Source of the DNA: JBNGOQ01 sp050589645
GTDB lineage: Bacteria > Bacteroidota > Bacteroidia > Flavobacteriales > Flavobacteriaceae
Length of the DNA stretch: 64,000 nt
NCBI RefSeq assembly: GCF_050589645.1
Contig: NZ_JBNGOQ010000002.1
Span: forward strand, 62,001 to 126,000
Direction of reading: 5' to 3'
The position numbers were made by a program, and so were the translations under genes. Below, one piece after another: positions 23,716-32,214 of this stretch (position 1 is the stretch's first letter; each line of letters opens with the position of its first letter). Under the pieces are notes generated by a model. That model was given only the letters and a program-made list of their open reading frames with translations. It did not search any database and was not told where the DNA came from.

Positions 23716-24942
23716 ATGATACGAAGACTCTCTTTATTAACCGTGTTTCTTTTACTGGTTCTTTCCTGCAAAAAACCAAATGACGCCCAACTTAATACAG
23801 GCATTTGGCGCGCAGAGCTCAAGGTAACCGACGATGAGGTGCTCCCATTCAATTTTAAGCTGTCCAATGACAAAACCAAAGGGTATCACATGGAGGTCTA
23901 CAATGCCAGCGAGGTCATTGCCATAGACGATATTGTTACCCGCGCCGATTCCATTCTGATAAAAATGAAGGTGTTCGAAGGATATATTTCTGGAAAATTT
24001 ACCGATAGTACCATTACGGGTAGCTTTGTCAAGGAAAGTTTGGATAGGGTAGTGCCCTTTACCGCTGTTTTTGGGGTGGAAAACCGATTTGATGACGAAA
24101 CACCTGCCACGGCTAATGTTTCGGGGATTTGGGAGACCGAGTTTAGTCCGGACACCCCAGATAGTTATATGGCCAAGGGCTTGTTTTCACAGCAGGGAAA
24201 TGTGGTCACGGGCACCTTCAGGACCACCACAGGTGATTATCGCTATTTGGAAGGGATCATGAACGGAGATTCCCTGAAATTATCCGCCTTTGATGGTGCA
24301 CATGCCTTTCTGTTTACTGCCAAGGTCACCGATAGCAGCCTAGCGGGCACTTTTTATTCGGGCAATCACTTTGAGGAACCCTTTGTGGGTATTCGAAACA
24401 AGGATTTTGAACTCCCGGACGAGGACACCCTTACCTTTCTCAAAGAAGGCTATGATCAACTGGTTTTTTCCTTTCCCGATGCTGAAGGTACACTGGTTTC
24501 CTTGGAGGACGAAATGTTTAAGGACAAGGTGGTCATTGTACAGATTATGGGTACCTGGTGCCCCAATTGCCTGGATGAGACCAAATTTTTTGTCGATTAC
24601 ATAAAGAAGAACGGAAACGAGGACCTCCAGTTTGTGGCCTTGGCGTTTGAATATGCCAAAACCAAGGAAGCCGCCTTTACCGGAATCAAGAGGTTAAAAG
24701 AACGCATAGGTGTTCCTTATCCCATTTTATTGGCCCAGTACGGCACCTCCAACAAGGCCCGGGCCCAGGAGAAGTTGCCCATGCTCAACCACGTACTTTC
24801 CTATCCTACCTCCATATTTTTGGATAAAAAGGGAAAGGTTAGAAAAATCCATACGGGTTTCAACGGACCCGCTACAGGGGATGCCTTTGTAGCTTTTAAA
24901 AAGGAGTTCAATGCCTTCGTAAACACCTTGCTCGAAGAATGA
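23716..24942 (+). CDS. TlpA-type thiol-disulfide oxidoreductase lipoprotein
   Basis: A 408-aa lipoprotein with signal MIRRLSLLTVFLLLVLSCKK (lipidated Cys18). An N-terminal beta-rich region (about 20-250) with two related lipocalin-like or DUF4369-like repeats precedes the thioredoxin domain (about 265-405). That domain has an intact WCPNC active site in IMGTWCPNCLDETKF and the cis-Pro loop LSYPTSIFLDKKGKVRKIHTG. It should reduce or isomerise disulfides in the periplasm. Unlike the lipoprotein at 15233-16636, the catalytic pair is present. The start at 23716 is chosen for the signal peptide. Confidence 0.9.
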   Translation: MIRRLSLLTVFLLLVLSCKKPNDAQLNTGIWRAELKVTDDEVLPFNFKLSNDKTKGYHMEVYNASEVIAIDDIVTRADSILIKMKVFEGYISGKFTDSTITGSFVKESLDRVVPFTAVFGVENRFDDETPATANVSGIWETEFSPDTPDSYMAKGLFSQQGNVVTGTFRTTTGDYRYLEGIMNGDSLKLSAFDGAHAFLFTAKVTDSSLAGTFYSGNHFEEPFVGIRNKDFELPDEDTLTFLKEGYDQLVFSFPDAEGTLVSLEDEMFKDKVVIVQIMGTWCPNCLDETKFFVDYIKKNGNEDLQFVALAFEYAKTKEAAFTGIKRLKERIGVPYPILLAQYGTSNKARAQEKLPMLNHVLSYPTSIFLDKKGKVRKIHTGFNGPATGDAFVAFKKEFNAFVNTLLEE

Positions 24943-24952
24943 AAGATGGCGT

Positions 24953-26071
24953 TTAGATAATAGTGGATTTTCCCAATCCTATGTTTTCATCGTTGATGTT
25001 CAAGTGATCCTCGGAATCCATAATATGGTCCGCGATGAAGTTCCCAACATGATTGGTACCATATTTGCTTTTTGCATCCAGATCAGGCGTCACAATATTC
25101 TTTTTCAATGACTTGTTCACGGCGCTCACCACGGCACGCGCCTCCTCGTCCAATCCAAAATGGTCCAACAACATGGCCGCGGACAGGATAGCAGCGATGG
25201 GATTCGCAATATCAAGGCCCTTGGCCTGCGGATAGGAACCATGTATGGGCTCAAACATGGCATTTTCTGTCCCTATGGAGGCCGAAGGCAATAGTCCTAT
25301 GGACCCTCCGATAACGCTCCCTTCGTCCGAAAGGATATCGCCGAACATGTTTTCGGTAAGAATCACATCGAATTGCGCCGGATTCAATATGAGCTGCATT
25401 GCGGCGTTGTCCACAAAAAGGAAATCGAGGGCCACCTCCGGGTAACTCTCCCCGATTTTCGTAACCACTTTGCGCCATAAACGGGATGATTCAAGGACAT
25501 TGGCCTTATCCACCAAAGTGAGCTTGTTCCTTCTGCTTTTAGCGGCCTTAAAGGCCATATGGGCAATACGGCTGATTTCCATTTCGGAATATTCACAGAG
25601 ATCCGATGCCACAGTCCCCGCCTCGTTTAAGGTTTTCTCGCCAAAATAAATGCCACCGGTAAGCTCCCGGTAGATGGTAAAATCGGTTCCGGAAATAATT
25701 TCCTTGCGCAAAGGCGATTTTTCAATTAAGGTGGGAAAGACCTTCACGGGCCTAATATTGCTAAAAAGGCCCAACTCGCTACGCAATCGAAGCAAACCCT
25801 GCTCGGGCCTAACCTTGGCCGTAGGGTCATTGTCGTACTTGGGTGCGCCAATGGCACCAAATAATACGGCATCGGAATTCTTGCATAATTTCAGGGTATC
25901 CTCGGGAAGGGGGTCGCCCGTTTTGTCAATGGCTATGGCACCTACGACCGCCTCGGTGTAGTGAAAGCTATGGTTAAAGGCCTCTTCCACGGCTTGTAGG
26001 CACTTCTTGGCCTGGGTCAAAACCTCGGGTCCAATACCGTCTCCGGGCAAGAGGGCAATCTTTAGTTTCAT
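24953..26071 (-). CDS. leuB: 3-isopropylmalate dehydrogenase
   Basis: The NAD-dependent oxidative decarboxylase of leucine synthesis, 372 aa. Family marks are LLPGDGIGPEVLTQAKK, LLRLRSELGLFSNIRPVK (substrate arginines), the TDFTIYRELTGGIYFGEK loop and the metal-binding DEGSVIGGSIGLLPSASIG with GSAPD-type successor HGSYPQAKGLDIANPIA. Its ATG overlaps the leuA stop by one base (TAATG), so it is coupled to leuA. leuC and leuD are not in the window. Confidence 0.97.
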   Translation of the reverse strand: MKLKIALLPGDGIGPEVLTQAKKCLQAVEEAFNHSFHYTEAVVGAIAIDKTGDPLPEDTLKLCKNSDAVLFGAIGAPKYDNDPTAKVRPEQGLLRLRSELGLFSNIRPVKVFPTLIEKSPLRKEIISGTDFTIYRELTGGIYFGEKTLNEAGTVASDLCEYSEMEISRIAHMAFKAAKSRRNKLTLVDKANVLESSRLWRKVVTKIGESYPEVALDFLFVDNAAMQLILNPAQFDVILTENMFGDILSDEGSVIGGSIGLLPSASIGTENAMFEPIHGSYPQAKGLDIANPIAAILSAAMLLDHFGLDEEARAVVSAVNKSLKKNIVTPDLDAKSKYGTNHVGNFIADHIMDSEDHLNINDENIGLGKSTII

Positions 26072-27243
26072 TAGGCGACACTTTCTATGTTAATCTTACT
26101 GGCTATCACGATCTCATGAATGTCAGCGTCCAATATTTCCTTTTTTCGATCCGCAAACTTCAGAAACTCTTGGTAAACGGTGTCCAACTGCAATTTAGTA
26201 AGTTCGTACCCCACTTTTTTTGCCCTATAGGCCAAAGCGGCCCTGCCGCTCCGTGCGGTGAGCACGATCGAGGATTCGTTGACGCCAACATCTTCCGGAT
26301 CTATAATTTCGTAGGTTTCCCTGTTTTTGATTACCCCATCCTGGTGGATTCCCGAGCTATGGGCAAAGGCATTGGAACCCACAATGGCCTTATTGGGCTG
26401 CACGACCATCCCCATTTTTTGGGATACCATTTGACTAGTATCGTACAACAATTTGCTATTGATACCGGTATCGAGGTTTAGATAGGGGTGTTGCTTTAAA
26501 ATCATGACCACTTCCTCCAGTGAGGTATTGCCTGCACGTTCCCCAATTCCGTTTATCGTACATTCGATCTGCCGTGCGCCATGGATCACCCCTGAAATGG
26601 AATTGGCGGTCGCCAGCCCCAAATCATTATGGCAATGGCAGGAGAGCACCGCCTTTTCAATACCTTTTACATTTTCCTTTAGGTACTTCATTTTGGCTCC
26701 GTACTCTTCGGGCAAACAATAACCGGTAGTATCCGGAATGTTCAGTACCGTGGCCCCGGCCTTGATGACGGCCTCACAGACTTGGGCCAAAAATTCATTA
26801 TCGGTCCTTCCCGCATCCTCCGCATAAAACTCAACATCCTCCACAAACGATTTTGCGTATTTCACAGCATCTACCGCACGTTCTATAATGGTTTCCCTGT
26901 TGGCCTTGAATTTGTGTTTTATGTGAGAGTCCGAGGTGCCTATACCGGTATGGATTCGAGGGCGTTTGGCATATTTCAGCGCTTCCGCGGCAACCTCGAT
27001 ATCTTTTTTTACGGCACGTGTAAGGCCACATACCGTGGCATTCTTGATCAATTTGGCAATTTCATTCACCGATTGGAAATCTCCCGGGCTCGAAATGGGA
27101 AATCCAGCTTCAATAATATCGACACCGAGTTGATCCAGGCGTTCCGCTATAATCAACTTCTGCTTTGTATCCAACTTACAACCCGGTACTTGCTCTCCGT
27201 CCCTAAGCGTGGTATCAAAAATTTGTACCTTATCTTTGCTCAT
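26071..27243 (-). CDS. leuA: 2-isopropylmalate synthase, short form without the regulatory domain
   Basis: The first committed enzyme of leucine synthesis, condensing acetyl-CoA with 2-oxoisovalerate. The TIM-barrel signature DTTLRDGEQVPGCKL, the HCHNDLGLATANS metal site and NGIGERAGNTSLEEV are present. At 390 aa it ends soon after the lid region and lacks the C-terminal ~120-residue allosteric domain of full-length LeuA (about 510 aa). Classical leucine feedback through that domain is therefore not expected. It is first in the leuA-leuB pair. Confidence 0.93.
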   Translation of the reverse strand: MSKDKVQIFDTTLRDGEQVPGCKLDTKQKLIIAERLDQLGVDIIEAGFPISSPGDFQSVNEIAKLIKNATVCGLTRAVKKDIEVAAEALKYAKRPRIHTGIGTSDSHIKHKFKANRETIIERAVDAVKYAKSFVEDVEFYAEDAGRTDNEFLAQVCEAVIKAGATVLNIPDTTGYCLPEEYGAKMKYLKENVKGIEKAVLSCHCHNDLGLATANSISGVIHGARQIECTINGIGERAGNTSLEEVVMILKQHPYLNLDTGINSKLLYDTSQMVSQKMGMVVQPNKAIVGSNAFAHSSGIHQDGVIKNRETYEIIDPEDVGVNESSIVLTARSGRAALAYRAKKVGYELTKLQLDTVYQEFLKFADRKKEILDADIHEIVIASKINIESVA

Positions 27244-27389
27244 TATATTTATGTAGTTTTAAGAACCTATACGAATATATGGCTAGCAAGACGAAAAGCT
27301 CAAAATAGGGAAAAACATTTACAATGTTAAAGTACTTTTAAGGCTTACTAATGCATTGATATACAATTATTTAAATTATATTTTTTACG

Positions 27390-28934
27390 ATGACAAATGC
27401 CCATAAAGATGCTTTGTTTGTATTGGTAAAATCCCTGTCGAAATCGGAAAAGAGGCAATTTAAGCTCTATGTGGGGCGGTTAGGGGTGAATACGGATGCC
27501 AAATTCCTGGCTTTGTTCAATTTATTGGATAAAATGCGGGGCTATGACGAGACCGTCATTTTGGACAGTGGCATTGTAAAAAAGACACAGCTTTCCAACC
27601 TCAAGGCACATCTGTACAAACAGGTACTGGTGAGCCTGCGGTTAAATCCCGTAAACCAGAACATTCGGGTACAAATTAGGGAACAATTGGATTTTGCGAC
27701 CATCCTCTATCAAAAAGGGTTGTACAAACAAAGTCTTAAAATTTTGGATAAGGTAAAATCCATCGCCATAGAGCATGAGGAAAAGAATATTGCTTATGAA
27801 ATCGTGGAACTCGAAAAAATAATCGAGACCCAATACATTACCCGCAGTATTCCTGATCGGGCCGATGAGCTTTCCGTTCAGGCAAAGGAACTTTCCGAGC
27901 AGAACGTGATGACCAGTAAACTTTCCAACCTATCGCTGCAGTTGTACGGTATGATGCTAAAGGTTGGTTATGTGCGCAATGATGAGGATTATTGGAAGGT
28001 GCGCCGTTATTTTGAAAGTCACCTGCCTAAATACCAGCTCGAAGCATTGGGGTTTCGTGAAAAACTTTGGCTGTACAAAGCGCATTTGTGGTACAGTTTT
28101 TTGATTCAGGATTTTCTCTCCTGCTATAAATATGCGAGCAAATGGGTGGATCTTTTTTATGATCAGAAGGAGATGATCTACCTGAACCCGGTCTTTTTTC
28201 TCAAAGGAAATCACTATTTGCTGGAATCCTTGTTTTACGTGAAATACAGTTCCCAATTTAAAGAGACACTCGATAAATTGGAGCATATGGTGAACAGCAA
28301 CAGTTTTCCCAAGAACGACAACATCTCCTCCTTGGCATTTTTATACATCAATTCCAACAAATTAAACCTACATTTCTTGGAGGGTACCTTTGAGAAGGGC
28401 TTGTATTTGGTAAAGGTCGTGGAATATGGAATTGCCAAGCACAAGGATCGCATAGATGAACACCATATCATGGTATTCTACTACAAAATAGCCTGTCTTT
28501 ATTTTGGTGTTGGCAATAATAAGACGTGTATCGAATATCTAAAGAAAATCATCAATAACAAGAACTTGAAAATGCGGGAGGACCTTATGTGTTTTGCCCG
28601 GGTTCTTAGCTTGGTGGCCCACTACGAAGCGGGGATGGACTACCATTTGGAGGTACAATTGAAGAGCACCTACAAATTTCTGTTGAAGATGGACGACCTG
28701 CACGAAGTTCAAAAGGAAATGATCAAATTCTTGAGGAACTTGGGCGATATTTACCCTCACGAGTTGCGAAACGAATTCCAGAAACTCTATGACCAGCTTA
28801 AAAAGTACGAGGATCACCCTTACGAAAAACGGGCCTTCCTGTATCTGGACATCCTTTCCTGGCTGGAAAGCCATTTACAGAACAAACCTGTGGCCCAGAT
28901 CATACGGGAAAAGGCTATGGCGGTCACTCGCTAA
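27390..28934 (+). CDS. Conserved helical repeat protein, 514 aa
   Basis: A large soluble all-helical protein that resembles TPR-type repeats (ATILYQKGLYKQSLKILDKVKSI; KIACLYFGVGNNKTCIEYLKKI) without a signal peptide or membrane helix. It opens with LFVLVKSLSKSEKRQFKLYV, a stretch I have seen at the start of conserved hypothetical proteins of Bacteroidetes. No enzymatic motif is visible. It is divergent from leuA over 146 bp and ends 12 nt from the convergent pseudouridine synthase gene. A scaffold role is a guess. Confidence 0.75.
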   Translation: MTNAHKDALFVLVKSLSKSEKRQFKLYVGRLGVNTDAKFLALFNLLDKMRGYDETVILDSGIVKKTQLSNLKAHLYKQVLVSLRLNPVNQNIRVQIREQLDFATILYQKGLYKQSLKILDKVKSIAIEHEEKNIAYEIVELEKIIETQYITRSIPDRADELSVQAKELSEQNVMTSKLSNLSLQLYGMMLKVGYVRNDEDYWKVRRYFESHLPKYQLEALGFREKLWLYKAHLWYSFLIQDFLSCYKYASKWVDLFYDQKEMIYLNPVFFLKGNHYLLESLFYVKYSSQFKETLDKLEHMVNSNSFPKNDNISSLAFLYINSNKLNLHFLEGTFEKGLYLVKVVEYGIAKHKDRIDEHHIMVFYYKIACLYFGVGNNKTCIEYLKKIINNKNLKMREDLMCFARVLSLVAHYEAGMDYHLEVQLKSTYKFLLKMDDLHEVQKEMIKFLRNLGDIYPHELRNEFQKLYDQLKKYEDHPYEKRAFLYLDILSWLESHLQNKPVAQIIREKAMAVTR

Positions 28935-28946
28935 GACGGGTTGGTA

Positions 28947-29648
28947 TCACTGGGTACAGGCCTCCCAAACAGCATCTTGGGGCAGTTCCGCGGTCAATTC
29001 GAGCACTTCTTTTTTTACCGGGTGCACCAGGGATAACCGCTTGGCGTGCAAATGGATACTTCCGTCCCTATTGCTGCGATCGGAGCCATACTTTAAATCG
29101 CCTTTAATGGGGCAACCAATCGCGGCAAGCTGTGCCCGTATTTGATGGTGGCGCCCCGTTTTTAAGTCAATTTCCAAGAGAAAATAGTTGTCCAGTTTCT
29201 TGAGTAGCCGATATTCCAGAATAGCTTTTTTGCTATCGGGCACCTCCTTGATATGCGCGTAGGACTTGTTTTGTTTGGGATTTCTTTTTAGCCAATGTAC
29301 CAGCACCCCACTTTCTTTTTCCGGTCTATTTTTTACAATTGCCCAATACACTTTTTGCGCTTCCTTTTCGGCAAAGATCCGGTTTAATCGGGGGAGGGCC
29401 TTGGAGGTTTTTGCAAAGAGCACGAGTCCCGAAGTGGGCCGGTCCAGCCTGTGGGCTACCCCCAGATATACGTTTCCCGGTTTGCTGTATTTTGCCCGCA
29501 GGTACTGTTGGGTCACCACGCTCAGGGGAACATCGCCTGTTTTATCGCCCTGTACAATATCACCAGGCCTCTTGTTGATGGCAATGAGGTGGTTATCCTC
29601 ATATACCACCTGAAGATTGCCAGGGTTGGAAACTATTTTCGTACCCAC
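28947..29648 (-). CDS. RluA-family pseudouridine synthase
   Basis: A 233-aa single-domain RNA pseudouridine synthase with the catalytic motif HRLDRPTSGLVLFAKT (Asp in HRLD) and LKTGRHHQIRAQLAAIG. No S4 RNA-binding domain is attached. The exact target RNA is not predictable. It starts with GTG, overlapping the lspA stop in TAGTG by one base, and is the last gene of the panB-lspA-rluA operon. Confidence 0.92.
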   Translation of the reverse strand: MGTKIVSNPGNLQVVYEDNHLIAINKRPGDIVQGDKTGDVPLSVVTQQYLRAKYSKPGNVYLGVAHRLDRPTSGLVLFAKTSKALPRLNRIFAEKEAQKVYWAIVKNRPEKESGVLVHWLKRNPKQNKSYAHIKEVPDSKKAILEYRLLKKLDNYFLLEIDLKTGRHHQIRAQLAAIGCPIKGDLKYGSDRSNRDGSIHLHAKRLSLVHPVKKEVLELTAELPQDAVWEACTQ

Positions 29649-30130
29649 TATAAACTTATTTTTTTGGATCTTAAGGAGAAAAACAAAATGAGCAGGACAC
29701 CAAGGGTAACGGAAACATCCGCCATATTGAATATGCCCGTTTTCAGTACCCCGACCCTAATATGCAGGAAGTCGGTCACCTTGCCATAAGCAATACGGTC
29801 CAGCAGATTCCCGATGCCTCCCCCGATAACGCAAGCAAAGGCAAAAGCCGACCACCTGTCCAAGGATTGTTTCCTTAAAATACCCAGGAGCAAGCCCACC
29901 AAAACGACCATTGGGATTAGTTGTAGGAGGACTATTTTGGCTACCGGGGGCAAATCTTGTCCCATACCCAACATGGCCCCCGTATTCTCCACGTTGGTCA
30001 GGATAAAATTATCCTCAATAATTTGAATGTAGTCGTTCGGCGCCACTTTTTCCCTCACGATGTCCTTGGAAATTTGATCACAGGCAAAATTCAAAAGGAC
30101 CAGAAGAACAACGGGAATTTTTCTAAGCAT
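29648..30130 (-). CDS. lspA: Lipoprotein signal peptidase (signal peptidase II)
   Basis: The membrane aspartic protease that cleaves lipoprotein signal peptides after lipidation. It has 160 aa with four hydrophobic segments. The catalytic aspartates are in GGIGNLLDRIAYGKVTDF and GIFNMADVSVTLG. NTGAMLGMG corresponds to the conserved NTGAAFG box. It serves the many lipoproteins of this organism. It lies between panB (19-nt gap) and the pseudouridine synthase (1-nt overlap). Confidence 0.96.
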   Translation of the reverse strand: MLRKIPVVLLVLLNFACDQISKDIVREKVAPNDYIQIIEDNFILTNVENTGAMLGMGQDLPPVAKIVLLQLIPMVVLVGLLLGILRKQSLDRWSAFAFACVIGGGIGNLLDRIAYGKVTDFLHIRVGVLKTGIFNMADVSVTLGVLLILFFSLRSKKISL

Positions 30131-30149
30131 TGCTGGTAGCTTTTAGGTG

Positions 30150-30968
30150 CTAGTACTGCTCCTCATCACTGGGGAAATCCCTGCTCTTTACATCTGCGAC
30201 ATATTGGGAAATGGCATTTCCCATCTCCTCGTACAGATTCATATACCTCCGTAAAAACCTGGGGTTAAACTCATGGGTCATACCCAATAGGTCATGGATG
30301 ACCAACACTTGTCCGTCTGCGTGTTTGCCGCCTCCGATGCTAATGGTAGGAATGGAAATACTTTCGGACACTTTTTTGGTAAGGGATGCCGGAATTTTTT
30401 CGAGGACCACTGCAAAACAGCCCAATTTTTCCAGCATTTTGGCATCGGCCATCAATTTTTTGGCTTCATCTGCCTCCTTGGCGCGGACGGTATAGGTCCC
30501 AAATTTGTAGATGGACTGTGGAGTGAGACCCAAATGACCCATCACGGGAATACCTGCGTTCAAAATCCGTTTTACCGATTCCTTTATTTCAGCTCCGCCT
30601 TCAACCTTTACCGCATGGGCACCACTTTCCTTCATAATCCTTATGGCAGAACGTAGCGCCTCTTTAGGGTCGCTTTGATAACTTCCGAACGGGATATCCA
30701 CTACCACCAGAGCTCTTTTAATGGCCCGTATCACGGAAGAAGCATGGTAGATCATCTGATCTAGGGTAATGGGCAATGTGGTTTCATGCCCGGCCATGAC
30801 ATTACTGGCCGAATCACCCACAAGGATAACATCTACCTGGGCAGCATCCACAATTTTTGCCATGGAATAGTCGTAGGCGGTGAGCATGGAAATCTTTTCA
30901 CCGTTTTGTTTCATGTCCACAAGGGATTTTACGGTGACTCTTTTGTACTCTTTTTTGGCGACAGACAT
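30150..30968 (-). CDS. panB: 3-methyl-2-oxobutanoate hydroxymethyltransferase
   Basis: The first enzyme of pantothenate synthesis, which adds a hydroxymethyl group from methylene-THF to 2-oxoisovalerate. At 272 aa it shows MLTAYDYSMAKIVDAAQVDV, LVGDSASNVMAGHETTLPIT, the VEGGAEIKESVKRIL segment with the catalytic Glu region, and GHLGLTPQSIYKFG. It begins the operon with lspA and the pseudouridine synthase gene. Confidence 0.97.
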   Translation of the reverse strand: MSVAKKEYKRVTVKSLVDMKQNGEKISMLTAYDYSMAKIVDAAQVDVILVGDSASNVMAGHETTLPITLDQMIYHASSVIRAIKRALVVVDIPFGSYQSDPKEALRSAIRIMKESGAHAVKVEGGAEIKESVKRILNAGIPVMGHLGLTPQSIYKFGTYTVRAKEADEAKKLMADAKMLEKLGCFAVVLEKIPASLTKKVSESISIPTISIGGGKHADGQVLVIHDLLGMTHEFNPRFLRRYMNLYEEMGNAISQYVADVKSRDFPSDEEQY

Positions 30969-31054
30969 GGCGTTTTGGTTTAAGCGGGATAAATGTAAGG
31001 AGATTTGTTTAAAATATTTCCTTATTTTCGAAGCCTATTCCTAAAACATAGGCC

Positions 31055-31510
31055 ATGCGAATGTTATTATGCTTGTTATTGTGCTTAAGTGGGCTATCCC
31101 TTGCGGCCCAGGGTTCGGAAAACGAAGCCGTTCAGAAGACGGTGGAAAGCTTTTTTGAAGCCTTTCACAAACAGGATTCCACAGCCATTAAACAAACAGT
31201 TTCAGAAGACGTGATCTTGCAGACCGTTGGGAGAAACAAGCAGGGTGAAAGTCGAATGCGCACGGAAAAGTTCGATGACCTTATACGCTCCATCACAAGC
31301 ATCCCGGACAGTATTCAGTTCCAAGAAAAACTGTTGTCCTTCAATATCCAGGTAGATGGGGCCATGGCCAATGCGTGGACACCCTACGAATTCTGGTTAA
31401 ACGGAAGCTTTCACCACTGTGGTGTCAATTCCTTTCAGTTGTTCAAGGAAGGGGATTCCTGGAAAATCATCTACTTGATCGATACCCGTAGGAGGGAGGG
31501 ATGCCAATAA
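31055..31510 (+). CDS. Secreted NTF2-like (SnoaL fold) protein
   Basis: A 151-aa protein with a Sec signal (MRMLLCLLLCLSGLSLAAQG) and an NTF2-like cone fold: AVQKTVESFFEAFHKQDSTA, a central MRTEKFDDLIRSI segment and the end SFQLFKEGDSWKIIYLIDTR. Family members act as binding proteins or small isomerases. No active site can be assigned. Two cysteines (CGVNS and the C-terminal GCQ) could pair. It ends 8 nt from the convergent Calx-beta lipoprotein gene. Confidence 0.82.
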   Translation: MRMLLCLLLCLSGLSLAAQGSENEAVQKTVESFFEAFHKQDSTAIKQTVSEDVILQTVGRNKQGESRMRTEKFDDLIRSITSIPDSIQFQEKLLSFNIQVDGAMANAWTPYEFWLNGSFHHCGVNSFQLFKEGDSWKIIYLIDTRRREGCQ

Positions 31511-31517
31511 AACCCTT

Positions 31518-31976
31518 TTAGTCGTTATCGGTAACGGTTAAGGTAACGCTGGCGTTATTTCCTGCCTCCACACCATTGGGCAAGGAGGAAAACTCCACGT
31601 TTAGCGTCTCATCTCCTTCCGCGACATCATCGTCCAAAGTGGTAATGTCAAAGGTAGCCTCGGTAGCTCCGTTTAGAATGCTTATACTGGCGTTGACCAT
31701 ACTGACGACGTCCATCATGGGATCCACCGTTCCTCCAAACGAAAAATTGGCAGTTAAGACACCTCCCGTGTCATTGGGGCGGTCCAAACGCAAGGTCACG
31801 GTTGCGGTACCTCCTTCTTCAACAGAGGAAGGGCTTAAACCCAAACTTGCTGTAAACGGATTGCTACTGCCAACTTGGTCATCCGTAGTATCGTCACTGC
31901 TGTCACTGGAACAAGCGATAAGGAAGATTGCTGCACAAAAGCTTGCAGCGAGACTCATTTTTTTCAATTTTTTCAT
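31518..31976 (-). CDS. Small lipoprotein with a Calx-beta-like domain
   Basis: A 152-aa lipoprotein (lipobox FLIACSS, Cys22) with an acidic Ser/Asp/Thr tether (DSSDDTTDDQ). It carries one Calx-beta-type beta-sandwich, seen in SVEEGGTATVTLRLDRP and in TLDDDVAEGDETLNVEFSS ending VTLTVTDND. Such domains bind calcium and mediate surface contacts. No further domain is attached. Its upstream gap is shared with dnaK. Confidence 0.85.
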   Translation of the reverse strand: MKKLKKMSLAASFCAAIFLIACSSDSSDDTTDDQVGSSNPFTASLGLSPSSVEEGGTATVTLRLDRPNDTGGVLTANFSFGGTVDPMMDVVSMVNASISILNGATEATFDITTLDDDVAEGDETLNVEFSSLPNGVEAGNNASVTLTVTDND

Positions 31977-32123
31977 AGCTAGATGTATTTAATCGGTTGC
32001 ATTTTTTTTGACAAACGCACTTACTTCGTCGTAGTTTATGGGAGACCTAACAGGCATGGGTGAGATAAGTGTCGTTGCATTTTATGGTGGATACCCCTAT
32101 TTTCCAGTCTCCCGGGCACATCG

Positions 32124-32163
32124 TGACATCCTGTCAGTTTTTTGCCCTTGGCATATTGTTTGT
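32124..32163 (+). promoter_or_regulatory. dnaK promoter region: TGACA-N3-TGTCA inverted repeat plus -24/-12-like element
   Basis: TGACA-TCC-TGTCA (32124-32136) is followed after 12 nt (counted from TGTC) by TTGGCATATTGTTTGT (32148-32163). Ten bases separate the GG and GT doublets. The geometry equals that upstream of clpB. The -12 base is T where the sigma-54 consensus has C. No CIRCE element is found. Transcription would start near 32175, leaving a leader of about 40 nt. Confidence 0.55.
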
Positions 32164-32214
32164 CATTCCATGAACAGTTAAAAACACAAAGCACTAATAT
32201 TTAAAATATATAGA

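Noticed and set aside
31977..32214. CIRCE (HrcA) operator upstream of dnaK
   Set aside because: The 9-bp arms TTAGCACTC/GAGTGCTAA are absent. The short TGACA/TGTCA repeat is a different element.
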